A DNA stretch of 58,976 nucleotides from Neoechinorhynchus agilis (taxonomy: Eukaryota; Acanthocephala): the NCBI GenBank assembly GCA_051530055.1, contig JBMGUZ010000012.1, positions 1 through 58,976 of the forward strand. The letters are read 5' to 3'. The translations under genes were made by a program, and so were the position numbers. Shown here one piece after another: positions 29,061-40,032 of this stretch; the first letter of the stretch is position 1, and each line of letters starts with the position of its first letter. The notes under the pieces are model-generated. The model did no database searches, was not told the DNA's origin, and was given only the letters and a program-made list of their open reading frames with translations.

Positions 29061-32000
29061 ACGCACCCAAATTTGGTAGAACGAATTCAATGATTTGCAA
29101 TTGTGGAATTTTTCATTGCCTTTGATTGCCATAGTAACGCGGAATTTGCATTCAATTTCTGCGAGTTTATAAAGATTAAAAGAGCGCATTTAAAAAGAAT
29201 AAACATGGACGATTCAAAAATACAATATTGATCTAAGCATTTCCCAGCAGTAACATTTCTTTAGAGATTGTTTCTTTAAAAAATGCTTCGGATAAACATA
29301 TTTTTTTAGACATTTAAAGAAATTCAATTCCCTTTGAATTTTCACCAGCGTGTGCTCCATATTTATTCTCTGTTCTTGTATCCGATTATTATTCTGAAAC
29401 TAAGTATTGAAAAAAATGACATAGGTTAAAATGTTGATTTTATTTTCGGGTTTTGTTTTAAAAGATTTGTTGTTCTTATTGACATTGAATGAGCGAACTT
29501 CACTATTTCAAACGACAAAAAATTTAGACAGCACAAAATGGAAGTTTAGATTAATTACAGTATCTTCGATCACTTCAATGAACGCAAGACTGCGGGCGGA
29601 AAATAAGTAAACAAAGCGCTAATAAAGGTGAAATTACCAAAGATACTAAATCGTTCTCTATATTGGGAAACACATTATTGATAAACAAAATGAACGACAA
29701 GCGTCTAGTCAATGTTGAATAAATACCGGAAACAAAAGCGAGCACTCACCTAAAAGCGGTTTGCGATCTCCTCGAATTCGATAAGATCGACTTGAATATC
29801 GAATAAACAAATAGGAAAATGAGGATTCCCATTATCGTACTGATTATCGCGATAGGACTACTAGTCAACATATCAGCGCTTTCCGTCCGACCGGAAACGA
29901 AAAACAAAATTAAGCCGTTCTCCTATTATAGCGATTCGCCAATACTATTTAAATCCAGAGATGGAGAAAATCAGCAAAAAGACGACGAATCCGATGAGAT
30001 GAGCAGTGGACCTCCAATGATGGACGAAAGCTCGTCAAATCAAGGTGATTTTAATGATATCGATTCATCAGAAGAGAACGAAGCCATATCGAAGCCTGGA
30101 GAAAATCAACAAAAAGACGACGAATCCGATGAGATGAGCAGTGGACCTCCAACGATGTACGAAAGCTAATCAAATCAAGGTGATTTTAATGATTTCGATT
30201 CATCAGAAGAGAACAAAGGCATATCAGCTAGAGAAAATCAACAAAAAAGACGACGAATCCGATGAGATGAGCAGTCGACCTCCAATGATGGCGAAAAAGC
30301 CCGTCAAATCAAGGTGATTTTAATGATATCGATTCATCAGAAGAGAACGAAGCCATATCGAAGCCTGGAGAAAATCAACAAAAAGACGACGAATCCGATG
30401 AGATGAGCAGCGGACTCCGTATATGAAAGCTCGTCAAATCAAGGTGATTTCAATGATTTCGATTCATCAGAAGAGAACAAAGGCATATCGAAGCCAGGAG
30501 AAAATCAACAAAAAGACGACGAATCCGATGAGATGAGCAGTCGACCTCCAATGATGGGCGAAAGCCCGTCAAATCAAGGTGATTTTAATGATATCGATTC
30601 ATCAGAAGAGAACGAAGCCATATCGAAGCCTGGAGAAAATCAACAAAAAGACGACGAATCCGATGAGATGAGCAGCGGACCTCCAACGATGGGCGAAAGC
30701 TCGTCAAATCAAGGTGATTTCAATGATTTCGATTCATCAGAAGAGAACGAAGGCATATCGAAGCCTGGAGAAAATCAGCAAAAAGACGACGAATCTGATG
30801 AGATGAGCAGTGGACCTCCAATGATGGACGAAAGCTCGTCAAATCAAGGTGATTTTAATGATATCGATTCATCAGAAGAGAACGAAGGCATATCGAAGCC
30901 AGGAGACAAACTGCAAAATGACGACGAATCCGATGAGATGAGCAGTCGACCTCCAATGATGGGCGAAAGCCCGTCAAATCAAGGTGATTTTAATGATATC
31001 GATTCATCAGAAGAGAACGAAGCCATATCGAAGCCTGGAGAAAATCAACAAAAAGACGACGAATCCGATGAGATGAGTAGTCGACCTCCAACGATGTACG
31101 AAAGCTCATCAAATCAAGGTGATTTTAATGATTTCGATTCATCAGAAGAGAACGAAGGCATATCGAAGCCAGGAGAAAATCTGCAAAATGACGACGAATC
31201 CGATGAGATGAGCAGTCGACCTCCAATGATGGGCGAAAGCTCGTCAAATCAAGGTGAATTTTATGATTTCGATTCATCAGAAGAGAACGAAGGCATATCG
31301 AAGCCTGGAGAAAATCAGAAAAAGACGACGAATCCGATGATGAGCAGTCGACCTCCAATGATGGGCGAAAAAGCTCGTCAAATCAAGGTGATTTCAATGA
31401 TTTCGATTCATCAGAAGAGAACGAAGGCATATCGAAGCCAGGAGAAAATCAGCAAAAAGACGACGAATCCGATGAGATGAGCAGTGGACCTCCAATGATG
31501 GACGAAAGCTCGTCAAATCAAGGTGATTTTAATGATTTCGATTCATCAGAAGAGAACGAAGGCATATCGAAGCCTGGAGAAAATCAGCAAAAAGACGACG
31601 AATCTGATGAGATGAGCAGTGGACCTCCAATGATGGACGAAAGCTCGTCAAATCAAGGTGATTTTAATGATATCGATTCATCAGAAGAGAACGAAGCCAT
31701 ATCGAAGCCTGGAGAAAATCAACAAAAAGACGACGAATCCGATGAGATGAGCAGTCGACCTCCAATGATGGACGAAAGCTCGTCAAATCAAGGTGATTTT
31801 AATGATTTCGATTCATCAGAAGAGAACGAAGCCATATCGAAGCCTGGAGAAAATCAACAAAAAGACGACGAATCCGATGAGATGAGCAGCGGACCTCCAA
31901 CGATGTACGAAAGCTCATCAAATCAAGGTGATTTTAATGATTTCGATTCATCAGAAGAGAACGAAGGCATATCGAAGCCAGGAGACAAACTGCAAAATGA

Positions 32001-33751
32001 CGACGAATCCGATGAGATGAGCAGTCGACCTCCAGTGATGGGCGAAAGCTCGTCAAATCAAGGTGATTTTAATGATTTCGATTCATCAGAAGAGAACGAA
32101 GGCATATCGAAGCCTGGAGAAAATCAGCAAAATGACGACGAATCCGATGAGATGAGCAGTCGACCTCCAATGATGGGCGAAAGCTCGTCAAATCAAGGTG
32201 ATTTTAATGATTTCGATTCATCCGAAGAGAACGAAGGCATATCGAAGCCTGTAGAAAATCAGCAAAATGACGACGAATCCGATGAGATGAGCAGTCGACC
32301 TCCAATGATGGGCGAAAGCTCGTCAAATCAAGGTGATTTCAATGATTTCGATTCATCAGAAGAGAACGAAGGCATATCGAAGCCTGGAGAAAATGTGCAA
32401 ACTGACGGCGATTCGAATGTGATGAGCAGTCGACCTCCAATGATGGGCGAAAGCTCGTCAAATCAAGGTGATTTTAATGATTTCGATTCATCCGAAGAGA
32501 ACGAAGGCATATCGAAGCCTGGAAAAATGTGCAAACTGACGGCGATTCGAATGTGATGAGCAGTCGACCTCCAATGATGGCGAAAGCTCGTCAAATCAAG
32601 GTGATTTTAATGATTTCGATTCATCCGAAGAGAACGAAGGCATATCGAAGCCTGGAGAAATGCAATCCGATTATGATTTGAATGTGATGAGCAGTCGACC
32701 TCCAATGATGGGCGAAAGCTCGTCAAATCAAGGTGATTTTAATGATTTCGATTCATCCGAAGAGAACGAAGGCATATCGAAGCCTGGAGAAAATCAGCAA
32801 AATGACGACGAATCCGATGATGAGCAGTCGACCTCCAATGATGGGCGAAAGCTCGTCAAATCAAGGCGAATTTTATGATTTCGATTCATCAGAAGAGAAC
32901 GAAGGCATATCGAAGCCTGGAGAAAATCAGCAAAAAGACGACGAATCCGATGAGATGAGCAGTCGACCTCCAATGATGGGCGAAAGCTCGTCAAATCAAG
33001 GTGATTTTAATGATTTCGATTCATCAGAAGAGAACGAAGGCACATCGAAGCCTGGAGAAAATCAGCAAAAAGACGACGAATCCGATGAGATGAGCAGTCG
33101 ACCTCCAATGATGGGCGAAAGCTGGTCAAATCAAGGTGATTTTAATGATTTCGATTCATCAGAAGAGAACGAAGGCATATCGAAGCCTGGAGAAAATGAG
33201 CAAATTGACGACGAATCCGATGAGATGAGCAGTCGACCTCCAATGATGGGCGAAAGCTGGTCAAATCAAGGTGATTTTAATGATTTCGATTCATCAGAAG
33301 AGAACGAAGGCATATCGAAGCCTGGAGAAAATCGAAGCAAAAAGACGACGAATCCGATGAGATGAGCAGTCGACCTCCAATGATGGGCGAAAAGCTCGAA
33401 GTCCAATCAAGGTGATTTTAATGATTTCGATTCATCAGAAGAGAACGAAGGCATATCGAAGCCAGGAGACAAACAGCAAAATAACGACGAATCCGATGAG
33501 ATGAGCAGTCGACCTCCAGTGATGGGCGAAAGCTCGTCAAATCAAGGTGATTTTAGTGATTTCGATTCATCAGTTGAGAACGAAGGCATATCGAAGCCTG
33601 GAGAAAATCAGCAAAAAGACGACGAATCCGAGGGCAATTAGAATTAAGATTATACTTCGTAGAATTAGTTATTAGTGATAGACAGATATTTTTCAATAGA
33701 TTTGTTGATCATAATTCTGCGTCTCGTGTGTTCTGCTATTGCTGCCTTTAA
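29061..33751. repeat. Inverted duplicate of the acidic-repeat gene block
   Basis: Matches the reverse complement of 8312-11886: promoter region, gene and 3' flank. The block breaks the general palindrome symmetry because its partner lies in the far left arm. Edges are sharp, at ACGCACCCAAATTTGG on one side and GTTCTGCTATTG on the other. Confidence 0.9.
29819..33641 (+). pseudogene. Secreted acidic 45-residue-repeat protein, right copy
   Basis: Same start and signal peptide as the left copy (MRIPIIVLIIAIGLLVNISA), then about 28 tandem 44 to 45-residue units against about 20 on the left, so the array has expanded or the other has shrunk. The frame is interrupted several times, first by a TAA in place of a TCA/TCG serine codon at 30167. 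Long open runs remain at 30533-31480, 31477-32556 and 32733-33365. Interruptions are scattered while repeat units stay near-identical, suggesting that homogenisation continues in a gene no longer under selection. Sequencing error in a repeat array is an alternative. Confidence 0.75.
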
Positions 33752-34141
33752 AAGTTACAAATCGGAACTGAGATCCACCGGCCCTGCATTTTATTCAATG
33801 CTCTCGATCGCTTGATAAAATTAAAATGCTTTAAAGATATGTTCCCTCGTGGATTTTTCGGACGAGAATTGGATAAAAAATTGCTATTTTCGAAACATCT
33901 TTTGTTCATTGATCACAGAGAGCGGATTTGAGTTTCGCGTTTTTCCGCGCACTTCGGTGTAATATTTAACCAAAAATTCAAATAAAAAAATTTATTCGGC
34001 AAAGGCAAACAACCATAAAATTTCTGACATTCCATTAAGGATTGGGTCCCGTTATTTTGATAGTCTGCCCAGCTCCAACTGTTTATCCTTTGAACCGAAC
34101 TGGGGACAGCTGGACTTTCGAAAATCCTCCAGAATTCCGGT
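33752..34141. repeat. Direct repeat of 36585-36830
   Basis: About 33752-33990 matches 36585-36830 in the same orientation, with scattered differences (landmark TTTTTCGGACGAGAATTGG). The copy at 36585 continues into a minus-strand frame that is not open here. The rest of the stretch is empty. Confidence 0.75.
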
Positions 34142-35444
34142 GATTCCGTATATCGATAAGTTACGTTGAATCTACGAGCAGATTTAAATGCTAAAATAGA
34201 TCCTTAATTTTTGTTAAAGGCTTCCATTGTGTTCATGATGAACATTTGAACGAAAGGTGCCAATTTGTTTTTTGAAATGGGAATTTTTTCAACAAAGACC
34301 GAAGAAGGAAAAACCTAAGCACTTAATAATTTAAAAATTTGCGTGCTTAAAACAAAGTTTAATTCTTAAAAAGAGGACCAAAAAACACTTTATGGCCATT
34401 CCAAGCAACTGGTCAAGAGGAAAAACCTTAGTACTTCAACATTTTAAGTTTGGATGAAATGAAAAAATATCTCAGTTTTTGGTACGTGTGGGTATCGAAA
34501 CTTTTAAATTTTTTGTAAAAACCATGATTACAGAAAGCTCAAAAGATTAACGCGATGGATATTTTCGCCTTTATGCAATCATTAACACAATCACCGAGCC
34601 CACATTCGTCCTTTGTTTTTTGTTTTGAGCAACAAAACCGATACGTATTAATTCGCAATATCGTTCCTTGCTCGATTGCCTTTCCCAAGGAGACGGATAA
34701 CATTTTCAAATAAAGACATGAATCCAGAAATAAGCAAAATCCTTTTACGTTTAATTCAACGATTGAGCGATAATATTCCGACAAGTGACAGTCAACGGTT
34801 TGAAAACCACATTTTAATTATGGAGGCTACAATGGAATCCATGCGGATTCTGGCGAGCCAAAATGCGACGAGCAAACCAACGCCAGGTGAGTTCCACAAA
34901 AACCTCATATCGATTCCATTATTTCAAATGAGTTTAGGAGTGTCATTTCCTTCAATGAATTCAACTCGAAGTAACCAGCCAGTAAATCTTGATAGAACAT
35001 TTGCCGGTTTGTTGAGAATGGCACCTTCGAACACTGCGGCGTCCGCATTGTCAGTGGCCGCAAACTTAGCAAACGCCCAGCAACAGTGTTTCCGAATAAC
35101 TTCCGAACAGTCCAAGGAGCAAAAATCGGCCGAAACAAATCGAATGATTGGCAATACCAACCAAGAACTTGAAGATTTAATGCAATTCATAATTCAAAAT
35201 GCCGATGCCATCGCTGAGAGTCGTCCGCCGCAAATCTTTCCGAGAATAAATGATAATAATCGAGTCGGCGTCATCAGTCTCGAGATGGTAGATGAACGCC
35301 AAGATTCAGTCGGCAATCCTCAAGCTTTTCTTCAAAAAACATCGCAGCCAACAATGCCTTGGATTTGTGCAAAATGCGGAACTTTCTTAACTCCATCGTG
35401 GCATCAATATAAAGGTTCGGTCTACTGCTTTTCATGCGCTGACT
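34142..35444. repeat. Inverted duplication, right member
   Basis: Reverse complement of 24180-25482. The breakpoint at 35444 falls inside the zinc-ribbon gene, right after the ribbon. Confidence 0.9.
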
Positions 35445-35446
35445 AG
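34718..35446 (+). pseudogene. Zinc-ribbon protein, truncated inverted copy
   Basis: ATG at 34718 gives 242 codons nearly identical to the N-terminal part of the gene at 23749-24906, including the zinc ribbon, then a stop immediately at the duplication breakpoint (SCAD followed by TAG). The 51 nt in-frame intron candidate is preserved, with identical borders. It lacks the disordered C-terminal third. It could be expressed, as its upstream region was duplicated too, but a truncated non-functional copy is more likely. Confidence 0.75.
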
Positions 35447-35460
35447 TTCTTGGGCTTTTT

Positions 35461-35775
35461 TGAGATGATTTCCTTTCCCTACGGCCCGGAATGTTGGTTC
35501 CTTGGCGATTCCATTGCTGAAAAAATTCGATTTGCACTTTATCGAAACTTTGTTTACGAAATTAACTGAGAACGATATTTGGCCAATTGCAATCGCGATT
35601 TCGCTTGGATGGGCCGTTGATATGATAAAGAAAATCTTTATTTTCGAGCTTTCGCAGTCTTACGGCTGACGGGAAACGTTCGTAAACTACTGAATCCGGA
35701 CGCAAAATCTATGCTATCTCCCGTACTTGAACCTTTAGAAAATAGCCGAAGAATCAAAGGATTCAATTTATTTTA
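35461..35775 (+). pseudogene. Decayed coding-like segment, unrecognised
   Basis: Three consecutive pieces read like protein in shifting frames: FLGDSIAEKIRFALYRNFVY, then NDIWPIAIAISLGWAVDMIK, then NVRKLLNPDAKSMLSP running to a stop (GFNLF) at about 35775. A genuine gene with tiny introns is possible, but I could not fit GT-AG borders, so a decayed gene is more likely. It lies just past the inverted-duplication breakpoint. Confidence 0.3.
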
Positions 35776-36584
35776 AGATGAGCTTTCTAAAGACTATTTT
35801 CAAGTGCTGGATTTGCCCAAAAATTATCCAAAAAAGTGAATTATTGTGTTAAACGAAGAAGCAAACTGCGACTGTAGAGGTTTCTTTTTTTATAGATTCC
35901 CATTTTCGTTAAACAGAATTGTTGAAAATTAATGATATTTTCTTTGAAGATGACTCATTTTTCAAAAACTCTTCGGTTGGTTTTGGAAATCACCTCTAAC
36001 GAGGTTTTAAGACGATTAATTCTTTTTAGTGTGTCTTTAAAAGAAAAATGTCAGGAAATCAAACGAACAACTAAACAAGAAGGTGGATGTTCGGAAATGT
36101 ACCAATAATCCCCAATAACAAATCAATTAGTCCGTAACACTAACGACTGTCAATTGGTTTCAACTGAGTTACACTTTATCCCGAGAACAGAAGAGTAAGA
36201 TTTTTACTTCGAGATGTACAAAAACGATCGCTTACCACGATTTGGACGCTAAAAATAGGAAACAAATTCTCTTTTTTCATAGCTTCCTGATTTCATTGTT
36301 CCGCTCGCGCATTTTGTTGTCATCTTTTTTAAACATTCTTCTTTAAATTGATTCAAGAAGTCGGCTAAAGGTTTGTTGGAATTCTACGAAAACAAATCGT
36401 TTAGTTCGTGTTCCCTTAGCATCTTTACGGTCTCTCTTTATCTTATTAATTAGTTAAAATTAAAATATTTTAATTGGCGTTGATGAATTGCGATCTTCAT
36501 GAATTCATTGCGACTCCTCCAAAAGGACCCATTCCATTTGCGATCCAAACACGGCTCACGGAAAGGGCAAACTGAGATCGTACT
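35776..36584. other. Intergenic region
   Basis: AT-rich DNA with no gene, RNA or repeat that I can support. Confidence 0.4.
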
Positions 36585-36658
36585 TTAAAAGTTACAAAGC
36601 GGAACTGAAATCCATCGGCCTTGCATTTTAGTTCAATCCGCTCGATCGCTAGATAAAA

Positions 36659-37072
36659 TTAAAATGCTTTGAAGATATGTTCCCTGGTGGATTTTTCGGA
36701 CGAGAATTGGATAAAAAAATGGATATTTTCGAAATATCTTTTGTTCATTGACCACAGAGCGGATTTGAGTTCGAATTCGCGTTTTCCGTGCACTTCGGTG
36801 TAATATTTAACCAAAAATTCAAATATAACATTCGGCTGAGTGTAAAAAACGAGGTCGAACGCTGATCGACGGAATGCCGCATTTTTGTTTGCAAAAATAC
36901 TCAGCAAAGTGGCATGGAGATTGAGATTCCTAAACCTTTCACCGGATGCGAATAATGATGGTATTCTCGACGGAGAAAACTTTTTATAGGTAATGAGCGT
37001 GTTTGTGAGACGCTGAGGAAGTCCCCGATACCGCCGTTGTCTTCTACCTTCATTTCCACGAATCCTGCTCAA
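36659..37072 (-). CDS. Unrecognised basic frame, 137 codons
   Basis: An open minus-strand stretch with protein-like composition in its second half (AAFRRSAFDLVFYTQPNVIF, FLVKYYTEVHGKREF). There is no ATG near its beginning, so it may be a last exon. The terminal 80 codons overlap the direct repeat shared with 33752-33990, where the frame is broken. No family recognised. Confidence 0.3.
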   Translation of the reverse strand: MSRIRGNEGRRQRRYRGLPQRLTNTLITYKKFSPSRIPSLFASGERFRNLNLHATLLSIFANKNAAFRRSAFDLVFYTQPNVIFEFLVKYYTEVHGKREFELKSALWSMNKRYFENIHFFIQFSSEKSTREHIFKAF

Positions 37073-37129
37073 GAGTTGGCTACGATCTTTTACCGAATCT
37101 TCGAAATGTCTATTCTTGGTTCACGCGTA

Positions 37130-37290
37130 AAGATTTTGTCAGAATTTTGTCAAATGCAATCCTTGCGCTTATTTTTAGTTGTTCTCTTGCGCGAATGATT
37201 AATTGCATTTGAATAAAGGCATTTCGGTTTAAGGAACTTTGTCAAAGTTGTATAGATATTAAAAATCCTTTTTAAAAATTACCCGATTAC
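37130..37290. repeat. Inverted partner of 17540-17705
   Basis: Reverse complement of the sequence that follows the left capping-enzyme fragment. It marks the inner limit of the duplicated capping-enzyme block on this side. Confidence 0.75.
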
Positions 37291-37450
37291 AGCAACATTT
37301 TCTAATTCCATCGATGAACTTCGTTTTTCACGTTGGTTTTGGAGGTTTGTAATATAATTCTTAACTTTCAATATGAATTCTGATGGTCGTCGAGTCAAAA
37401 ACGTATCGATGCTTAATTTTAAGAATCATTCATATTATTGATTTCAAGTT

Positions 37451-37624
37451 AAGTCTCCGCTGGATTTAATGAAAGTTCTGGACTTTTTACAAGAGCCAAA
37501 AATGAATTTATGTGATTATTTCGCTACAACAGGAAAATTTAGTACCCGAACAAAAATCGATGGTTTATTGAAACCAATCAATAATAGCGAATATGTGTGT
37601 GAAAGCGTCAATCGCTCACAATAA
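37451..37624 (+). CDS. Candidate terminal exon, 57 codons
   Basis: The plus-strand frame KSPLDLMKVLDFLQEPKMNL runs to a stop at 37624 with good composition. It follows a plausible 46 nt intron (GTATCG...TTTCAAG, about 37403-37448), although the upstream exon could not be phased confidently. No family recognised. Confidence 0.25.
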   Translation, partial: KSPLDLMKVLDFLQEPKMNLCDYFATTGKFSTRTKIDGLLKPINNSEYVCESVNRSQ

Positions 37625-37779
37625 ACTTTATTTCAAGCTAACATCTCGCTTTATCTGTGATTCCAAGCTAAGGAACCCAAAAGGATGTCTCCATCCCATT
37701 GTTGGAACCACAAAATACGCGAGGATTCGTTAATCCCCGCTTTTCACTTGCCCCATTAAGCAATCCGATTCAGTTGAAC

Positions 37780-40032
37780 TCAATTTTCTCCTTGAAAATT
37801 GCCTGCATTCTCATCCAAGCGTTTCGCAGCTTCCTCGTCGACCCGATTATAGTCTTCCAAACTATGTATATAAAACAACTTAGGATCGATTGTTGTTATT
37901 GTCCTGAAAAGCAAATCCTCTGTAACGGGCCTTTCAATACTTTCTTTGATCGCCATTGCAGTTTGGAAAGTATTGGCGATGTCCTTATCGTTTCTGACCC
38001 GAATCATCTTCCATTCACCTCTCTCGACAACGCATTCGATTATCTTTTCATTGCATTGAAACAATTGAGCCGTGAGTCGAATCCGGGCGAACGGTTCATT
38101 GTACTTTCTAACATACAGAAATCCACCAGAACCGATTTTTCGCTTTTCCATCACGTGGCCAGGAATTACCAATTTGAAGTCGACCGAATTCAGTCGTGGA
38201 GGTTTATACTTTAGCAGCTCGTAAAATGTTCCAAAAATATAAGGCATATAAACGGGCTGAAATATAAGACCGTCTGTCTCATGAGGGACTTCTCTTTTAA
38301 ACTTCTCATTCAAAAGATGTTTACTGTGTTTGAGGCCGTAAAAATCCTTTCTTCGAATCCCAAACGGTTCTCGACTTCGGTCTATCGCTCCGCATTCCAT
38401 TGCACGATGACGAGGCAAAATAATCTCTCTCAAAATTAGTTCCAAGCGTTTATCAAAGTCGAGTTCTTTACCGGCAGGATGCCCGTTGAATGCCAAGACG
38501 TCGAATATAAGAAATCGAGGAATCCGTTTGCCTTCAACTACATCTTCCACCATCTCTCCATCAAGTAAAGTCTGACGAAGATGATCTTTGATGCCACGTT
38601 TCGTCACAAACGTCAGGTTTCTCACTTTAAAGATTGAATTGCGCCGGTCAACCATATAAATTTCGTTTTTCGCTCGAATTAAACACAAATACCGGGTTCC
38701 GTCATCCTTCCAGCTTACGCGATAATCCAACTGCCGCAATGTTTGGATATTATTGAGTGTCATTGATACCGGCTGGCTACCGATGAATCCTCTTCCATGA
38801 CTTTCTGGGCAAAGGTCCTTTATGTTTTGTCGAATTTCGTTGATTTTTCTTCGATCTCTGTCGTATCTTAGTCGATAGATGAACGGAACATCTACCGAGA
38901 AGCCCTCTGATAAACCTGTTGGTTGGTTTACTTCCTCATTCGAACTATCCAGAATGGAAGGATTTGGTTTTTCCGCTAGCGCGTCGATTTTCCTTTTTGA
39001 TTTAAAATCTGCCGACTTTGGGTCAACTGCAACCCTTTTTCTACGTGGACTTTGTTCCCGGGTTTCCGAGTCCGTTGTTTGCGCCATTTGATTCGATCTT
39101 TTACGAAAACCGATGTCTTCATTTGATCTTTTTCTCGATTTCATGTGTTCATCCTCCTCTTTAATTATTTGAGTCTTGAGCGAAGCATTTAACTCAGTTT
39201 GATGATCAGCGGACGATTGCGAAACTCTTCGCTTCGACCGAATGCTGTGCTCGTCCGAATCACTTATGGATCGTTTTCGTCCACCAGCGATCTTCTTTCT
39301 CTTAATGCCGGCGATATCGATTACGTCGTTTGCTTCTTGCTTTGATCCATAATTTGTACTGGTTTCGATACTCACGGCTTCTGTCGAATTCTTGGTGGAT
39401 GCCGGATCCTTGGTATCAATTTTGCGCTTTAATAGCACGCCGGTTCGCCAACTCGAGTACCGTAATCTCAATCCGTGAATAACTCGAGGAGCTTGAATTC
39501 CTGGGGCACGACATCTCCGAAATTCCGCTATGGCACTTCTCAATTTCATTTTCTTCTTTTCAATCAGATAAGAAGAAATAAGAAAACCGGATTGATTGTA
39601 TCCGCGTGTACAATGAACCGCGATGACTGAATTCGGTTTCGATTCCAGAAGGCTATCACAAATCTCCATAAATCTGTTTTTGATTTCCTTTCTCGGATAA
39701 TCCTTGTGTTCGTCGCAGGGCAGAGAATAGTGCAATACATTGAAATGATCTGTGAATTCTTTGCTTTGATAATATTCTTCGTTATTGATAAGGCTAATGA
39801 TCCCGGCAATAGATCGATTTTCGGCAATTTGGTGCATCCGGTTAATAGCAATCGCAGGAGTGAATCGTTTTGCCTCTGGAATGAGCGAATCGTATTGTGA
39901 CGATAAAGGAGTCTTGCAAACGATAAAGCGGTCATTAATGAGATACGAACTCATCGGTGCTGTATTTAACCACTGATGAGGAATTCGTAGAATTGATTTT
40001 GGTTGATTAATCGTGATTTTTTCCGAAGTCAT
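37780..40032 (-). CDS. RNGTT: mRNA-capping enzyme (RNA triphosphatase + guanylyltransferase)
   Basis: ATG at 40032, 750 residues, intronless; vertebrate orthologues have about 600. Residues 17-195 are the cysteine-phosphatase-like RNA triphosphatase (IPHQWLN start, P-loop at 140-149). Residues 200-375 are a long Lys/Arg-rich linker. Residues 376-720 are the guanylyltransferase: motif I WKDDGTR with nucleophile Lys442, motif III LLDGEM (489-494), motif IV TDGLIFQP (586-593), motif V LLKYKPP (606-612), then the OB fold with RVRNDK (678-683). The enzyme would act in the nucleus on nascent mRNA. Oddity: the P-loop reads HCTRGYNQSG, so the CX5R arginine is Gln147, which should cripple triphosphatase chemistry. 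An AATAAA lies about 150 nt past the stop (37632-37627). A fragment of the gene is duplicated at 16755-17539. Confidence 0.93.
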   Translation of the reverse strand: MTSEKITINQPKSILRIPHQWLNTAPMSSYLINDRFIVCKTPLSSQYDSLIPEAKRFTPAIAINRMHQIAENRSIAGIISLINNEEYYQSKEFTDHFNVLHYSLPCDEHKDYPRKEIKNRFMEICDSLLESKPNSVIAVHCTRGYNQSGFLISSYLIEKKKMKLRSAIAEFRRCRAPGIQAPRVIHGLRLRYSSWRTGVLLKRKIDTKDPASTKNSTEAVSIETSTNYGSKQEANDVIDIAGIKRKKIAGGRKRSISDSDEHSIRSKRRVSQSSADHQTELNASLKTQIIKEEDEHMKSRKRSNEDIGFRKRSNQMAQTTDSETREQSPRRKRVAVDPKSADFKSKRKIDALAEKPNPSILDSSNEEVNQPTGLSEGFSVDVPFIYRLRYDRDRRKINEIRQNIKDLCPESHGRGFIGSQPVSMTLNNIQTLRQLDYRVSWKDDGTRYLCLIRAKNEIYMVDRRNSIFKVRNLTFVTKRGIKDHLRQTLLDGEMVEDVVEGKRIPRFLIFDVLAFNGHPAGKELDFDKRLELILREIILPRHRAMECGAIDRSREPFGIRRKDFYGLKHSKHLLNEKFKREVPHETDGLIFQPVYMPYIFGTFYELLKYKPPRLNSVDFKLVIPGHVMEKRKIGSGGFLYVRKYNEPFARIRLTAQLFQCNEKIIECVVERGEWKMIRVRNDKDIANTFQTAMAIKESIERPVTEDLLFRTITTIDPKLFYIHSLEDYNRVDEEAAKRLDENAGNFQGEN

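Noticed and set aside
37699-38214. Plus-strand 171-codon frame
   Set aside because: Antisense to the 3' part of the capping enzyme; codon shadow.
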